A stretch of 15,817 nucleotides of DNA from Bacteroidetes bacterium UBA7368. Its GTDB lineage: Bacteria > Bacteroidota > Rhodothermia > Rhodothermales > UBA10348. Below the pieces are notes generated by a model. It was not told where the DNA came from. It saw nothing but the letters and a program-made list of their open reading frames with translations, and made no database searches. Of this stretch, positions 1 to 6,480 are shown piece after piece. Made by a program: the position numbers and the translations under genes. Location of the stretch: NCBI GenBank assembly GCA_002469915.1, contig DKOG01000227.1, forward strand, positions 1 through 15,817. Reading direction: 5' to 3'. Every line of letters starts with the position of its first letter. The first letter of the stretch is position 1.

Positions 1-2
1 AC

Positions 3-596
3 CCTGATTTCGGTGGAACGCATGATGCGCAATGTGTACTGTATCACGGTGCAGATGAGGATTACGCCGGAAGTGAGATCTGCCTGAACTCAAACGGTTC
101 GGCGTTCATCGTAGCAGACGTCACAGACAAAGAGAACACGAAAACGATCTCGACAGCCTTTTATCCCAATACGAATTACACGCATCAGGGATGGCTTTCA
201 GAGGATCACAACTACTTCTACATGAATGATGAGTTGGATGAAATGAACGATGTCGTAGCTCACACCCGAACGTTGATTTGGGACATGAGCGATCTCGACG
301 AGCCTATTCTGGTTAAGGAATTTTATTTGGACAGCAGCGCCTCTGACCACAACTTGTATATCAAAGGTAACTTGATGTATCAGTCTAACTACCAGGCCGG
401 TTTGCGCATCTTGGACATCACAGATCCTGAGAATCCGGTTGAAGTCGGTCATTTCGATACGGCGCCGAACGCGGATGATGTGAAAGGCTTTGGCGGTTCT
501 TGGAGTAACTATCCTTATTTCAAGAGTGGCATCATTGCTGTTTCGAGTCAAGGAGAAGGATTGTATCTGTTACGCAAGCGCGAAGTGGATCTATAA
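3..596 (+). CDS. Choice-of-anchor B / LVIVD-repeat family secreted protein, 3' part
   Basis: The reading frame is open from the window edge to TAA at 594-596, giving 197 C-terminal residues; the 5' end lies outside. The sequence has hallmarks of the choice-of-anchor B family, a beta-propeller-like surface or secreted family built from LVIVD-type repeats: an early [10 protein letters not shown] segment followed by a second cysteine (EIC), then blade-like phrases such as VADVTD, LIWDMSD and [16 protein letters not shown], and an ending close to the usual GLYLLR. The Met at 222 is internal, because the conserved sequence continues upstream of it. No C-terminal sorting domain is visible after the last blade. 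The stop codon overlaps the start of fucU by one base (TAATG), which suggests translational coupling to a fucose gene. Its biochemical role is unknown; binding or surface display is only inferred. Confidence 0.82.
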   Translation, partial: PDFGGTHDAQCVLYHGADEDYAGSEICLNSNGSAFIVADVTDKENTKTISTAFYPNTNYTHQGWLSEDHNYFYMNDELDEMNDVVAHTRTLIWDMSDLDEPILVKEFYLDSSASDHNLYIKGNLMYQSNYQAGLRILDITDPENPVEVGHFDTAPNADDVKGFGGSWSNYPYFKSGIIAVSSQGEGLYLLRKREVDL

Positions 597-1021
597 TGTT
601 GAAGGGTATTTCGCCATTAATCAGTCCGGAGTTACTTCGGATTCTGGCAGAAATGGGGCACGGAGATGAAATCGTCCTTGCGGACGCTCATTTTCCGGGT
701 CATACGTTGGGTGCCGAAGTCATTCGTGCTGATGGTGTGCCTGTGGAGCCACTGCTCGAAGGTATTTTAGATTTATTCCCGCTAGATACCTATTCAGATC
801 CCCTTACCATGATGGCTGTTGTGGAAGGGGACGAATTAGACCCGGCGGTTGAAGCAGACTATATGACCGTCGTGCAACAATACGAATCTGGAGCGGCAGC
901 TCCAGCCCGGATTGATCGGTTGGAGTTCTACCAGAGGGCCATGGAGGCCTTTGCGGTCGTTATTACGGGTGAGACGAGGAAGTATGGCAACATCATTCTC
1001 AAAAAAGGATTGGTGGAATGA
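596..1021 (+). CDS. fucU: L-fucose mutarotase (RbsD/FucU family)
   Basis: Encodes a 141-residue protein, the normal length for FucU (E. coli about 140). FucU interconverts the alpha and beta anomers of L-fucose in the cytoplasm and so feeds fucose isomerase. The N-terminus [13 protein letters not shown], the motif [17 protein letters not shown] (His22, Asp24 and Asp30 in a region that carries active-site residues in the family) and the C-terminal block running from FYQRAMEAF to [10 protein letters not shown] match E. coli FucU almost word for word and separate it from the ribose pyranase RbsD. The ATG overlaps the upstream stop by one base, and its own TGA overlaps the start of fucP (ATGA). 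It therefore sits in a tightly packed operon with the fucose transporter gene. Other fucose catabolic enzymes are not in the window. Confidence 0.94.
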   Translation: MLKGISPLISPELLRILAEMGHGDEIVLADAHFPGHTLGAEVIRADGVPVEPLLEGILDLFPLDTYSDPLTMMAVVEGDELDPAVEADYMTVVQQYESGAAAPARIDRLEFYQRAMEAFAVVITGETRKYGNIILKKGLVE

Positions 1022-2280
1022 GTAGAGAACGAGTGGTATCTAAACAGGTCCTCGTACCGTTTATCCTGGTAACGCTCCTCTTTTCGCTCTGGGGTTTTGC
1101 GAACGATATCACCAATCCTATGGTGGCTGCGTTCTCTCGCATCCTTCAGATGAGCAATTTTCAAGGCTCACTGGTACAGTTTGCGTTTTACGGCGGATAC
1201 TTCGCGATGGCGTTCCCCGCAGCTCTCTTCATTAAGAAGTACTCATACAAGGCCGGAATACTCGTGGGACTAGGACTGTATGCGTTTGGTGCGCTACTTT
1301 TTCTCCCAGGTAGCAAAATGATGGCCTTTTGGCCTTTTCTAGTCGCCTATTTCGTTCTGACCTGTGGTCTTTCCTTTCTGGAAACCAGTGCCAATCCCTA
1401 CATCTTGTCGATGGGCTCCCAAGACACGGCGACGCGGCGCTTGAATCTGGCGCAGGCCTTCAATCCGATCGGATCACTGATGGGGATGTTTATTGCCCAG
1501 CAATTTATTCTAGCACGACTTAATCCGGCAACGGCAGCTGATCGCGGCGCCATGGGCGCCGCGGAATGGGCTTCGGTTACATCTGCTGACCTTTCCATTA
1601 TCGCCACGCCTTATTTAGCTATTGCGGGCGTTCTTCTGGTCGTTTTTGCTATCATTGCTGTTCGAAAAATGCCCGGGCAAGAGCGTCACGATGGTGCGCT
1701 GGACGTTCGGGGGACTACTCGTAGGCTGTTAGCCAACAGAAGGTACCTCGAAGGTGTGACTGCACAGTTTTTCTATGTCGGTGCACAAATCATGTGTTGG
1801 ACCTTCATCATCCATTATGCTACGATCGAGTTGGGAATGGATGCGGTCACAGCGCAAGGCTACAATATTGCTGCAATGGTCATCTTCGTATCGAGTCGAT
1901 TCATCTGCACGTTCCTCATGCGCTTCGTGAGTCCCGGCGGATTGTTGATGAGACTCGCTTTGATCGGTGGAGTGCTTATCGCGGTACTTATCCTAATTGG
2001 CGGGCAGGTCGGTTTGTTGGTACTAGTCGGCACATCGGCTTGTATGTCACTCATGTTTCCGACCATTTATGGCATTGCCCTTGAAGGATTGGGCGATGAT
2101 GCTAAGTTCGCCTCGGCTGGCCTGATCATGGCCATCCTCGGCGGCTCGATCATGCCGCCCATGCAGGCTGCATTGATCGATTTTGAATCGATTGGTGGGT
2201 ATTCGGCCGTTCGTATTTCCTTCGTGATGCCGCTGATTTGTTTTGCAGTGATCGCGCGGTACGGTAAGCGCTCACTTTAG
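1018..2280 (+). CDS. fucP: L-fucose:H+ symporter-like permease (MFS, FucP family)
   Basis: Encodes a 420-residue inner-membrane MFS transporter (E. coli FucP is 438) with about 12 hydrophobic segments and a soluble central loop near residues 215-240. Family landmarks are [12 protein letters not shown] in helix 1, [24 protein letters not shown] in helix 4, [11 protein letters not shown], and [12 protein letters not shown] at the start of the second half. It aligns with E. coli FucP at a constant offset of 13 from helix 1 to helix 4. The essential Glu135 is kept as Glu122, but the proton-coupling Asp46 position is Asn33; an Asp lies one helical turn earlier (Asp30). The GFANDITNP form is, to my knowledge, common in Bacteroidota FucP-like proteins, so the substrate could be fucose or a related sugar. 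The direct overlap with fucU supports fucose. Translation probably follows from fucU by ATGA coupling. Confidence 0.88.
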   Translation: MSRERVVSKQVLVPFILVTLLFSLWGFANDITNPMVAAFSRILQMSNFQGSLVQFAFYGGYFAMAFPAALFIKKYSYKAGILVGLGLYAFGALLFLPGSKMMAFWPFLVAYFVLTCGLSFLETSANPYILSMGSQDTATRRLNLAQAFNPIGSLMGMFIAQQFILARLNPATAADRGAMGAAEWASVTSADLSIIATPYLAIAGVLLVVFAIIAVRKMPGQERHDGALDVRGTTRRLLANRRYLEGVTAQFFYVGAQIMCWTFIIHYATIELGMDAVTAQGYNIAAMVIFVSSRFICTFLMRFVSPGGLLMRLALIGGVLIAVLILIGGQVGLLVLVGTSACMSLMFPTIYGIALEGLGDDAKFASAGLIMAILGGSIMPPMQAALIDFESIGGYSAVRISFVMPLICFAVIARYGKRSL

Positions 2281-2406
2281 CTCAGCTGCCGCAAAGGTCA
2301 CGTCGTAGGGTACACAATGGATGAAGGCCTGCTAGAATGGTATACATGTGCGGCCCGGTCGGACCGATTCTCCTTCAAGAAAAACGGGCTTCAATCCTGC
2401 CTTAAT

Positions 2407-3543
2407 TCAATCGTATAAACTCAGAACGGATACCAATCGATCAATATCGCTCGAGTTTACGAATGGAGCGAGTGAGATGCGGAGGCGGCCGTTGCGCTGG
2501 CTGGTATGAATACCGTTGTCCAATAAGGCTTGGTACACATTGGGCGCATCAGCTGAAGTATGAGCCAGCGATACGATTGGGCTTGAACTCGAGGTGGTAT
2601 TGAAGGAAGACCAACCCGTATCCTTGATATTATTCTCAAGGTAAATCCTCAATGCCAAAACGTGTGATGTCGTTTCTGTAGCCAAGATTGATTGCGTGTG
2701 TTCGAGCGCTGTTGCCAGACCGGTAAGAGACAGGTAGGACATGGTTGAAAGTGTAAACTTCGAAGCTGGCCCCGCAAAGCGTGCACTTTGGGTATCGAAC
2801 TCAAATGGTTCAGGAGCACCCATCCATCCAGCCAAAACCGGAGTTTTTTGAATGAGGGCATCGGACAAATAGGAAATAGCGACACCCCCATGACCACCTA
2901 GCCATTTGTAGCCACTCGTGATGACAGCGGACACCTGCCAAGTCGGCCCATTGATCTCCAAAACGCCTGCAGACTGCGTCGCGTCAATGATCAGGTCAGC
3001 GCCTGCAAGACGAGCTTGCGCACTTAGCGCCTCAACGTCAACAAGCGAACCCGTTCCATATTGCACATGACCAACTAGAATCAGACGTGTTTGCGGCGAG
3101 ATCTGACGGATAATCGCTTCGGTAAGGTCTTTATTTGGGGCATCCCGTACCCAACAAATCTGAGGCTGGTCTTCTTCGGCTAGGGCCACCCACGGCCGAG
3201 AAATGGCTGGAAAATCGGATTCAATCAGAATGATCTCGTCCTCAGAATGCAGGTTATACCAGTATGGGAGCTGGCCCAGAATGTCACTAGCACACGCCGT
3301 GATGGCCAGTTGATCTGGTTTGCACCTCAAAAGCCGGGCCGCCGGATTTCGGAGGTCATTGAACAATGCGACTTCCTGTTCGTCGGTCAACTTCATATTT
3401 CCGTGACGAGCAGAATCGTCCAGGAAACGATGCATAGCCTGCACGACGGGATCTGCAATCAGGCCAATGGAAGCTTGATTCAGGTAGACCTCCTCCGAAA
3501 GAGAAGGATAGATATTGCGGTCAATGAGAGATGGGATCATCAT
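2407..3543 (-). CDS. PLP-dependent class V aminotransferase-fold enzyme
   Basis: Encodes 378 residues from the first ATG (3543); an in-frame GTG at 3591 would add 16 residues but looks unlikely. The protein follows the fold-type I class V plan (cysteine desulfurase, isopenicillin N epimerase and kynureninase group): YLNQASIGLI at the N-terminus, a GHVQYGTG segment (His159), the PLP-binding IIDATQSAG (Asp187, Gln190), and ITSGYKWLGGHGG with the Schiff-base lysine at Lys213. The C-terminal small domain ends with a typical RISLAPFVNSSDIDRLV. The catalytic framework is intact, so an active enzyme is expected, but sequence alone does not tell whether it removes sulfur, acts as an epimerase or hydrolyses an amino-acid side chain. 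No SUF or NAD genes lie nearby. It converges with fucP and diverges from the small lipoprotein gene. No Shine-Dalgarno sequence precedes the start. Confidence 0.85.
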   Translation of the reverse strand: MMIPSLIDRNIYPSLSEEVYLNQASIGLIADPVVQAMHRFLDDSARHGNMKLTDEQEVALFNDLRNPAARLLRCKPDQLAITACASDILGQLPYWYNLHSEDEIILIESDFPAISRPWVALAEEDQPQICWVRDAPNKDLTEAIIRQISPQTRLILVGHVQYGTGSLVDVEALSAQARLAGADLIIDATQSAGVLEINGPTWQVSAVITSGYKWLGGHGGVAISYLSDALIQKTPVLAGWMGAPEPFEFDTQSARFAGPASKFTLSTMSYLSLTGLATALEHTQSILATETTSHVLALRIYLENNIKDTGWSSFNTTSSSSPIVSLAHTSADAPNVYQALLDNGIHTSQRNGRLRISLAPFVNSSDIDRLVSVLSLYD

Positions 3544-3668
3544 TAATGGTACAAAAATTCGAGCTCGGTAACATCTGTTTTCATGTGGCACGCATAAGTA
3601 CTCATTGAATGAATCCGGTGGATGTTATAGCGCGAGACTAGGAAAAAACGTTTGCTGATTGGAAGGGC

Positions 3669-3676
3669 TATATTTG
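3669..3676 (+). promoter_or_regulatory. Candidate Bacteroidota-type -7 promoter element (TATATTTG)
   Basis: TATATTTG matches the Bacteroidota primary sigma -7 consensus TAnnTTTG at every fixed base. It lies 33 bases before the ATG of the small lipoprotein at 3710, so transcription would begin near 3681-3684 and leave a short leader. A TTTG at 3651-3654 could serve as the -33 element, but the 14-base gap is shorter than the spacing usually reported (about 17-23), so only the -7 box is convincing. It falls in the region between two divergent genes, where a promoter is needed. Confidence 0.45.
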
Positions 3677-3709
3677 AATACATTGAAGCCACCAATTAGA
3701 GATTATACC

Positions 3710-4051
3710 ATGTCGCGATTGATCATTGCACTTGTACTAGTAGCAGGATGTGCAACTTTTGCACCCATTGATTTAAGGCTGGATCAGCCTGCCGAGTTGG
3801 GCGACACGCTTGCGCTCGGTACGACTGAGGCGCGTTACTCGGTGGTGGGCTTTGATCCGGTTTATTACGAGCAAACCACGATTATCAAATGTGATAACAT
3901 TCACGATGAGATCAGAGCTCAATGTGAAGAAGGAGGGATCTGCTATGCCATCAAGAAGATCAGTGGTGAATCCTCTATTGAGCCAACATGCATGAATGAG
4001 GACTATGTCACATCTATCTACACCGTAAAAGTCCGAGCCTCCAATAAATAA
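3710..4051 (+). CDS. Small putative lipoprotein with cysteine-rich C-terminal half
   Basis: Encodes 113 residues from ATG 3710; an in-frame TTG at 3659 would place 17 hydrophilic residues before the signal sequence and is less likely. The N-terminus MSRLIIALVLVAGC is a short lipoprotein signal with an LVAGC lipobox, so Cys14 would be lipidated and the protein anchored to a membrane facing the periplasm or surface. The mature part of about 100 residues is hydrophilic and contains four further cysteines (in IKCDN, AQCEE, GICYA and PTCMN), which could form two disulfides outside the cytoplasm. I do not recognise the family. It is a single-gene unit: a promoter-like TATATTTG lies upstream, and a strong hairpin begins 15 bases after the stop. 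The function is unknown. Confidence 0.72.
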   Translation: MSRLIIALVLVAGCATFAPIDLRLDQPAELGDTLALGTTEARYSVVGFDPVYYEQTTIIKCDNIHDEIRAQCEEGGICYAIKKISGESSIEPTCMNEDYVTSIYTVKVRASNK

Positions 4052-4066
4052 AATGGTGCAAAATAA

Positions 4067-4101
4067 ATGCGGGGCGCGGGATGAAATCCCGCGCCCCGCA
4101 T
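4067..4101 (-). terminator. Strong hairpin terminator between convergent lipoprotein gene and clpP
   Basis: A perfect 16-bp inverted repeat (4067-4082 and 4086-4101, arm ATGCGGGGCGCGGGAT) encloses a 3-base GAA loop. Read on the minus strand it follows the clpP stop (4125) by about 24 bases and is followed by the T-rich run TTATTTTG, a good intrinsic terminator for clpP. Read on the plus strand it follows the lipoprotein stop but lacks a T tract, so termination in that direction is possible but weaker. Confidence 0.75.
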
Positions 4102-4124
4102 CAAAAGTCTCGCTAACGAACTAC

Positions 4125-4820
4125 TTACTTGTCTTTCTTTTTCTGAGCACCCGGCGTAAGTACGTTGTCAATCAACCCGTAATCTTTAGCTTCTGCCGCG
4201 CTCATCCAGTAATCGCGATCGCCGTCTTCCTCAATTTTCTCCGGTGTCTGACCCGTGTGGTGGGCTAGAATGCCGTAGAGGCTCTTTTTCATTTTCATGA
4301 TTTCGCGTGCCTGGATTTCGATATCCGAAGCCTGACCTTGAGCGCCGCCCAGTGGCTGATGCACCATGATGCGTGAGTTTGGAAGCGCAGCTCTTTTGCC
4401 TGAGGCACCGGCTGCAAGCAATACGGATCCCATGGAGGCAGCGAGTCCAACACAAATAGTGGACACTTCGCATGAAATGAACTGCATCGTGTCATAGATG
4501 GCAAGTCCACTGTCAATAACTCCACCAGGAGAGTTGACATAAATATTGATGTCTTTTTCTGGCTCCTCGGAAGCTAGATAAAGCAATTGAGCAACCATTA
4601 GGTTGGCCACGGCATCATTGATGGGCGTACCCAGCATAATGATGCGTTCTTTCAACAAACGACTGAAGATATCATAGGCGCGTTCACCCCGACTAGACTG
4701 CTCCACTACCATCGGGACGAGAGTAGACATGGGCGCGTTCTGAAACGACGAACCGTGAATGCTGCTAGGAATGGATGAACTGTGGAGACTCTTCGAGAAT
4801 TTTAGAAAGTCGTCGACCAT
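4125..4820 (-). CDS. clpP: ATP-dependent Clp protease proteolytic subunit
   Basis: Serine protease subunit that forms a barrel with Clp ATPases and degrades unfolded or tagged proteins in the cytoplasm. The core from [17 protein letters not shown] to the end is canonical: SPGGVIDSG, the nucleophile Ser in GLAASMGS, His in MVHQPLGG, and Asp in [11 protein letters not shown]. These are Ser129, His154 and Asp203 counted from ATG 4820. The frame is open up to ATG 4904 (259 residues); other starts are 4820 (231) and 4730 (201, the length of a classical ClpP). I favour 4820: a TAnnTTTG element at 4909-4916 would put the transcription start at about the 4904 codon, and the segment [12 protein letters not shown] resembles N-terminal extensions I recall from Bacteroidota ClpP. 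The choice is uncertain. The gene lies downstream of tig as in many bacteria, but clpX does not follow; a terminator and a convergent gene do. Confidence 0.95.
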   Translation of the reverse strand: MVDDFLKFSKSLHSSSIPSSIHGSSFQNAPMSTLVPMVVEQSSRGERAYDIFSRLLKERIIMLGTPINDAVANLMVAQLLYLASEEPEKDINIYVNSPGGVIDSGLAIYDTMQFISCEVSTICVGLAASMGSVLLAAGASGKRAALPNSRIMVHQPLGGAQGQASDIEIQAREIMKMKKSLYGILAHHTGQTPEKIEEDGDRDYWMSAAEAKDYGLIDNVLTPGAQKKKDK

Positions 4821-4908
4821 CGAATCGCTTGTTTGAATGGTTGGTACGGGGGAATCCGAAAAAGTAGTTTGTCGAACCGCTCCTGTTATCGGCGGGTTCC
4901 GCATTTTC

Positions 4909-4916
4909 CAAAGGTA
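4909..4916 (-). promoter_or_regulatory. Candidate -7 promoter element (TACCTTTG) upstream of clpP
   Basis: Read on the minus strand, 4916-4909 is TACCTTTG, an exact match to TAnnTTTG. No clear TTTG or TTG sits at the expected -33 distance. If it is used, RNA would start near 4902-4905, giving clpP its own promoter independent of tig and favouring a start codon downstream of 4904. The chance of such a match in this 123-base gap is a few percent, so this is tentative. Confidence 0.35.
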
Positions 4917-4922
4917 GTCGTC

Positions 4923-4955
4923 AAGCTTTTCCGCAGAGACGGAAAGCTTCTGCGG
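4923..4955. other. Two mutually exclusive hairpins in the tig-clpP gap
   Basis: Two inverted repeats share bases. AAGCTTTTCCG (4923-4933) can pair with CGGAAAGCTT (4940-4949), a 10-bp stem with one bulged T and a 6-base loop. CCGCAGA (4931-4937) can instead pair with TCTGCGG (4949-4955), a 7-bp stem. Both cannot form at once. In a tig-clpP read-through transcript this could act as a processing, attenuation or partial termination site. No T tract directly follows either stem on the minus strand. The regulatory role is inferred. Confidence 0.4.
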
Positions 4956-5027
4956 TTCAGTGTTTGAAGGACATCAGGTTGACTGATCAGGAAAAAAGGA
5001 AAGAGGACAGGTCCACTAAATACGGGA

Positions 5028-6326
5028 TCAACCCTTTTTCATCTCCTTCTCGTACGCATCCTTGTCCTTGTCGGTGACCTTCATGGTGTCGCCGATGTAA
5101 CCAAAAACGAGATCGGAAAGGATACCTTGGTCTACTTGACCCATCATCTGTGGCATGGACTCGTAGTATTGCTTGAGCATGTCAATCGGAAATCCACCTT
5201 GCTCAGCCATCGTTTCGAAATGTGCTTTGCGGGCATCTTCCGTTACTTCAATCTTCTGGTCAGCGATGATGGCGTCACGGACAAACATCCATCGAGCCTG
5301 ATTTTCGGCTTGTTCGCGGCGATCCGCTTTGAATCCTTCAAGATCAAACCCTTCGGGAAGCTCTTTCATTTCGCGCTGAGACTTGAACTCCTCGAGATAG
5401 GACTCTACGTACATGTCGATAACCGAATTCGGCACTTCAAATGAGTGTAATTCGATTAGTTTTTCAATCACGTCGGACTGAAAAAGGTCTTTAGTGCGCT
5501 GCTCCCATCCCGAAACGAGTTGCTCTTTGACCTGCGTACGAAGCGTCTCCGCGTTGTCCACCTTGTCATTGGTCACTTTCTTGACCATCTCCTCGTCGAG
5601 CTCAGGCAGCTCGCGGATCTTGACTTCTTTGAGCGTTAGTTGGAAATGACGTTTTTCGGATCCGTCCGGAGAATCAAACTTGACCTTTTTGGCCTTGCCG
5701 ACTTTCAGACCAACCAATGCCTTTTTGATTTCCGGCATCAGATTCTCGTCAGAAAGCGTGAACGGCACATCTTCCTGCACATCACCTTCAGGTTTCTTTC
5801 CCTTTTCGTCGAGACGCTGCATATCAACCAAAACATAGGAATCGTCTTTGGCTGGACCGTCGTCTGGAATCAAATCTGCGTGAGGAGCGATCAGGTTAGT
5901 GATCTCATTCTCTACGTCTTTGTCTTCAACTACGTGAGTTAGACGAGAAACCTTAACCTTGGAAAGGTCGGCTAGTTTGATATCGGGACGAACACCAAAT
6001 CGAACTACTGCTTTCAGATCCCCTTCGAACTCGTACTCGAGATCGGTGATCGTTGGCTGGCCGAGAACTTCGTAGTCATCGCCTTCGAGCACTGTTTCCT
6101 GAAAGGCCTTCTGGACCCTTTCTTCGGCAACGCCATACGCGAGGGCTTTACCGTAGACTCTACGCACGAGTGAGGTTGGTACTTTGCCTGCACGAAACCC
6201 TTTCATGTTAGTTTGTGCTTTCTGCTTATTAACCGCAGCGTTGATCTCATCAGCCAGGTCGGCTGCTTCAGCGACGATTTCGAGGTCAAATTCGACGTCA
6301 GTGATCTTTTTGATTTCCGTCTTCAT
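5028..6326 (-). CDS. tig: Trigger factor, ribosome-associated chaperone
   Basis: Encodes 432 residues from ATG 6326, the same length as E. coli trigger factor; the frame is open upstream to 6395 but the extra 23 residues match nothing in the family. It binds the ribosomal exit tunnel and holds nascent chains. The ribosome-docking signature GFRAGKVP starts at residue 43, exactly as in E. coli (GFRKGK). The middle, about residues 150-245, is the FKBP-like domain in a shortened, diverged form (VLVDMQRLDEKG, then LMPEIKKALVGLKVGK), followed by the usual junction IRELPELDEEM and the helical C-terminal substrate-binding arms. The prolyl isomerase activity may therefore be weak or lost. It is followed on the same strand by clpP, a common chaperone-protease pairing, and preceded by a large outer-membrane protein gene 154 bases upstream. 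Confidence 0.95.
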   Translation of the reverse strand: MKTEIKKITDVEFDLEIVAEAADLADEINAAVNKQKAQTNMKGFRAGKVPTSLVRRVYGKALAYGVAEERVQKAFQETVLEGDDYEVLGQPTITDLEYEFEGDLKAVVRFGVRPDIKLADLSKVKVSRLTHVVEDKDVENEITNLIAPHADLIPDDGPAKDDSYVLVDMQRLDEKGKKPEGDVQEDVPFTLSDENLMPEIKKALVGLKVGKAKKVKFDSPDGSEKRHFQLTLKEVKIRELPELDEEMVKKVTNDKVDNAETLRTQVKEQLVSGWEQRTKDLFQSDVIEKLIELHSFEVPNSVIDMYVESYLEEFKSQREMKELPEGFDLEGFKADRREQAENQARWMFVRDAIIADQKIEVTEDARKAHFETMAEQGGFPIDMLKQYYESMPQMMGQVDQGILSDLVFGYIGDTMKVTDKDKDAYEKEMKKG

Positions 6327-6480
6327 GCTTCTTGGGGGCCGGATACTAAGGTGGGACCGGCTAAGTGGGTTGGTCAAATTATTGCCGTAGCCCATTCGTA
6401 ACCTTATCTGGGGGGGTTTGGTTCGAGTGTTTTAGCAGATTGAGTGCCTTTTCACGAAAACTCTGCGTCCGCCCAAAGGT

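Noticed and set aside
198..551. Open frame of 117 codons on the minus strand
   Set aside because: It lies antisense to the choice-of-anchor B coding region, whose plus-strand frame has clear family motifs.
2316..2418. Possible 33-codon plus-strand frame between fucP and the aminotransferase gene
   Set aside because: It has no signal, motif or ribosome-binding site, and overlaps the end of the convergent gene.
4067..4101. Perfect 16-bp inverted repeat as a mobile element end or integration site
   Set aside because: There is no transposase, integrase or second copy; its position between convergent stops and the T-rich minus-strand flank fit a terminator.
4053..4268. 71-codon plus-strand frame downstream of the lipoprotein
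   Set aside because: It runs through the terminator hairpin and antisense to the conserved C-terminus of ClpP.
6327..6395. 23-codon N-terminal extension of trigger factor
   Set aside because: Starting at 6326 gives exactly 432 residues with GFRAGK at residue 43 as in E. coli; the extension has no family similarity.
6410..6416. Run of seven G upstream of tig as a phase-variation tract
   Set aside because: It is short, outside any coding region and not placed between promoter elements that I can identify.
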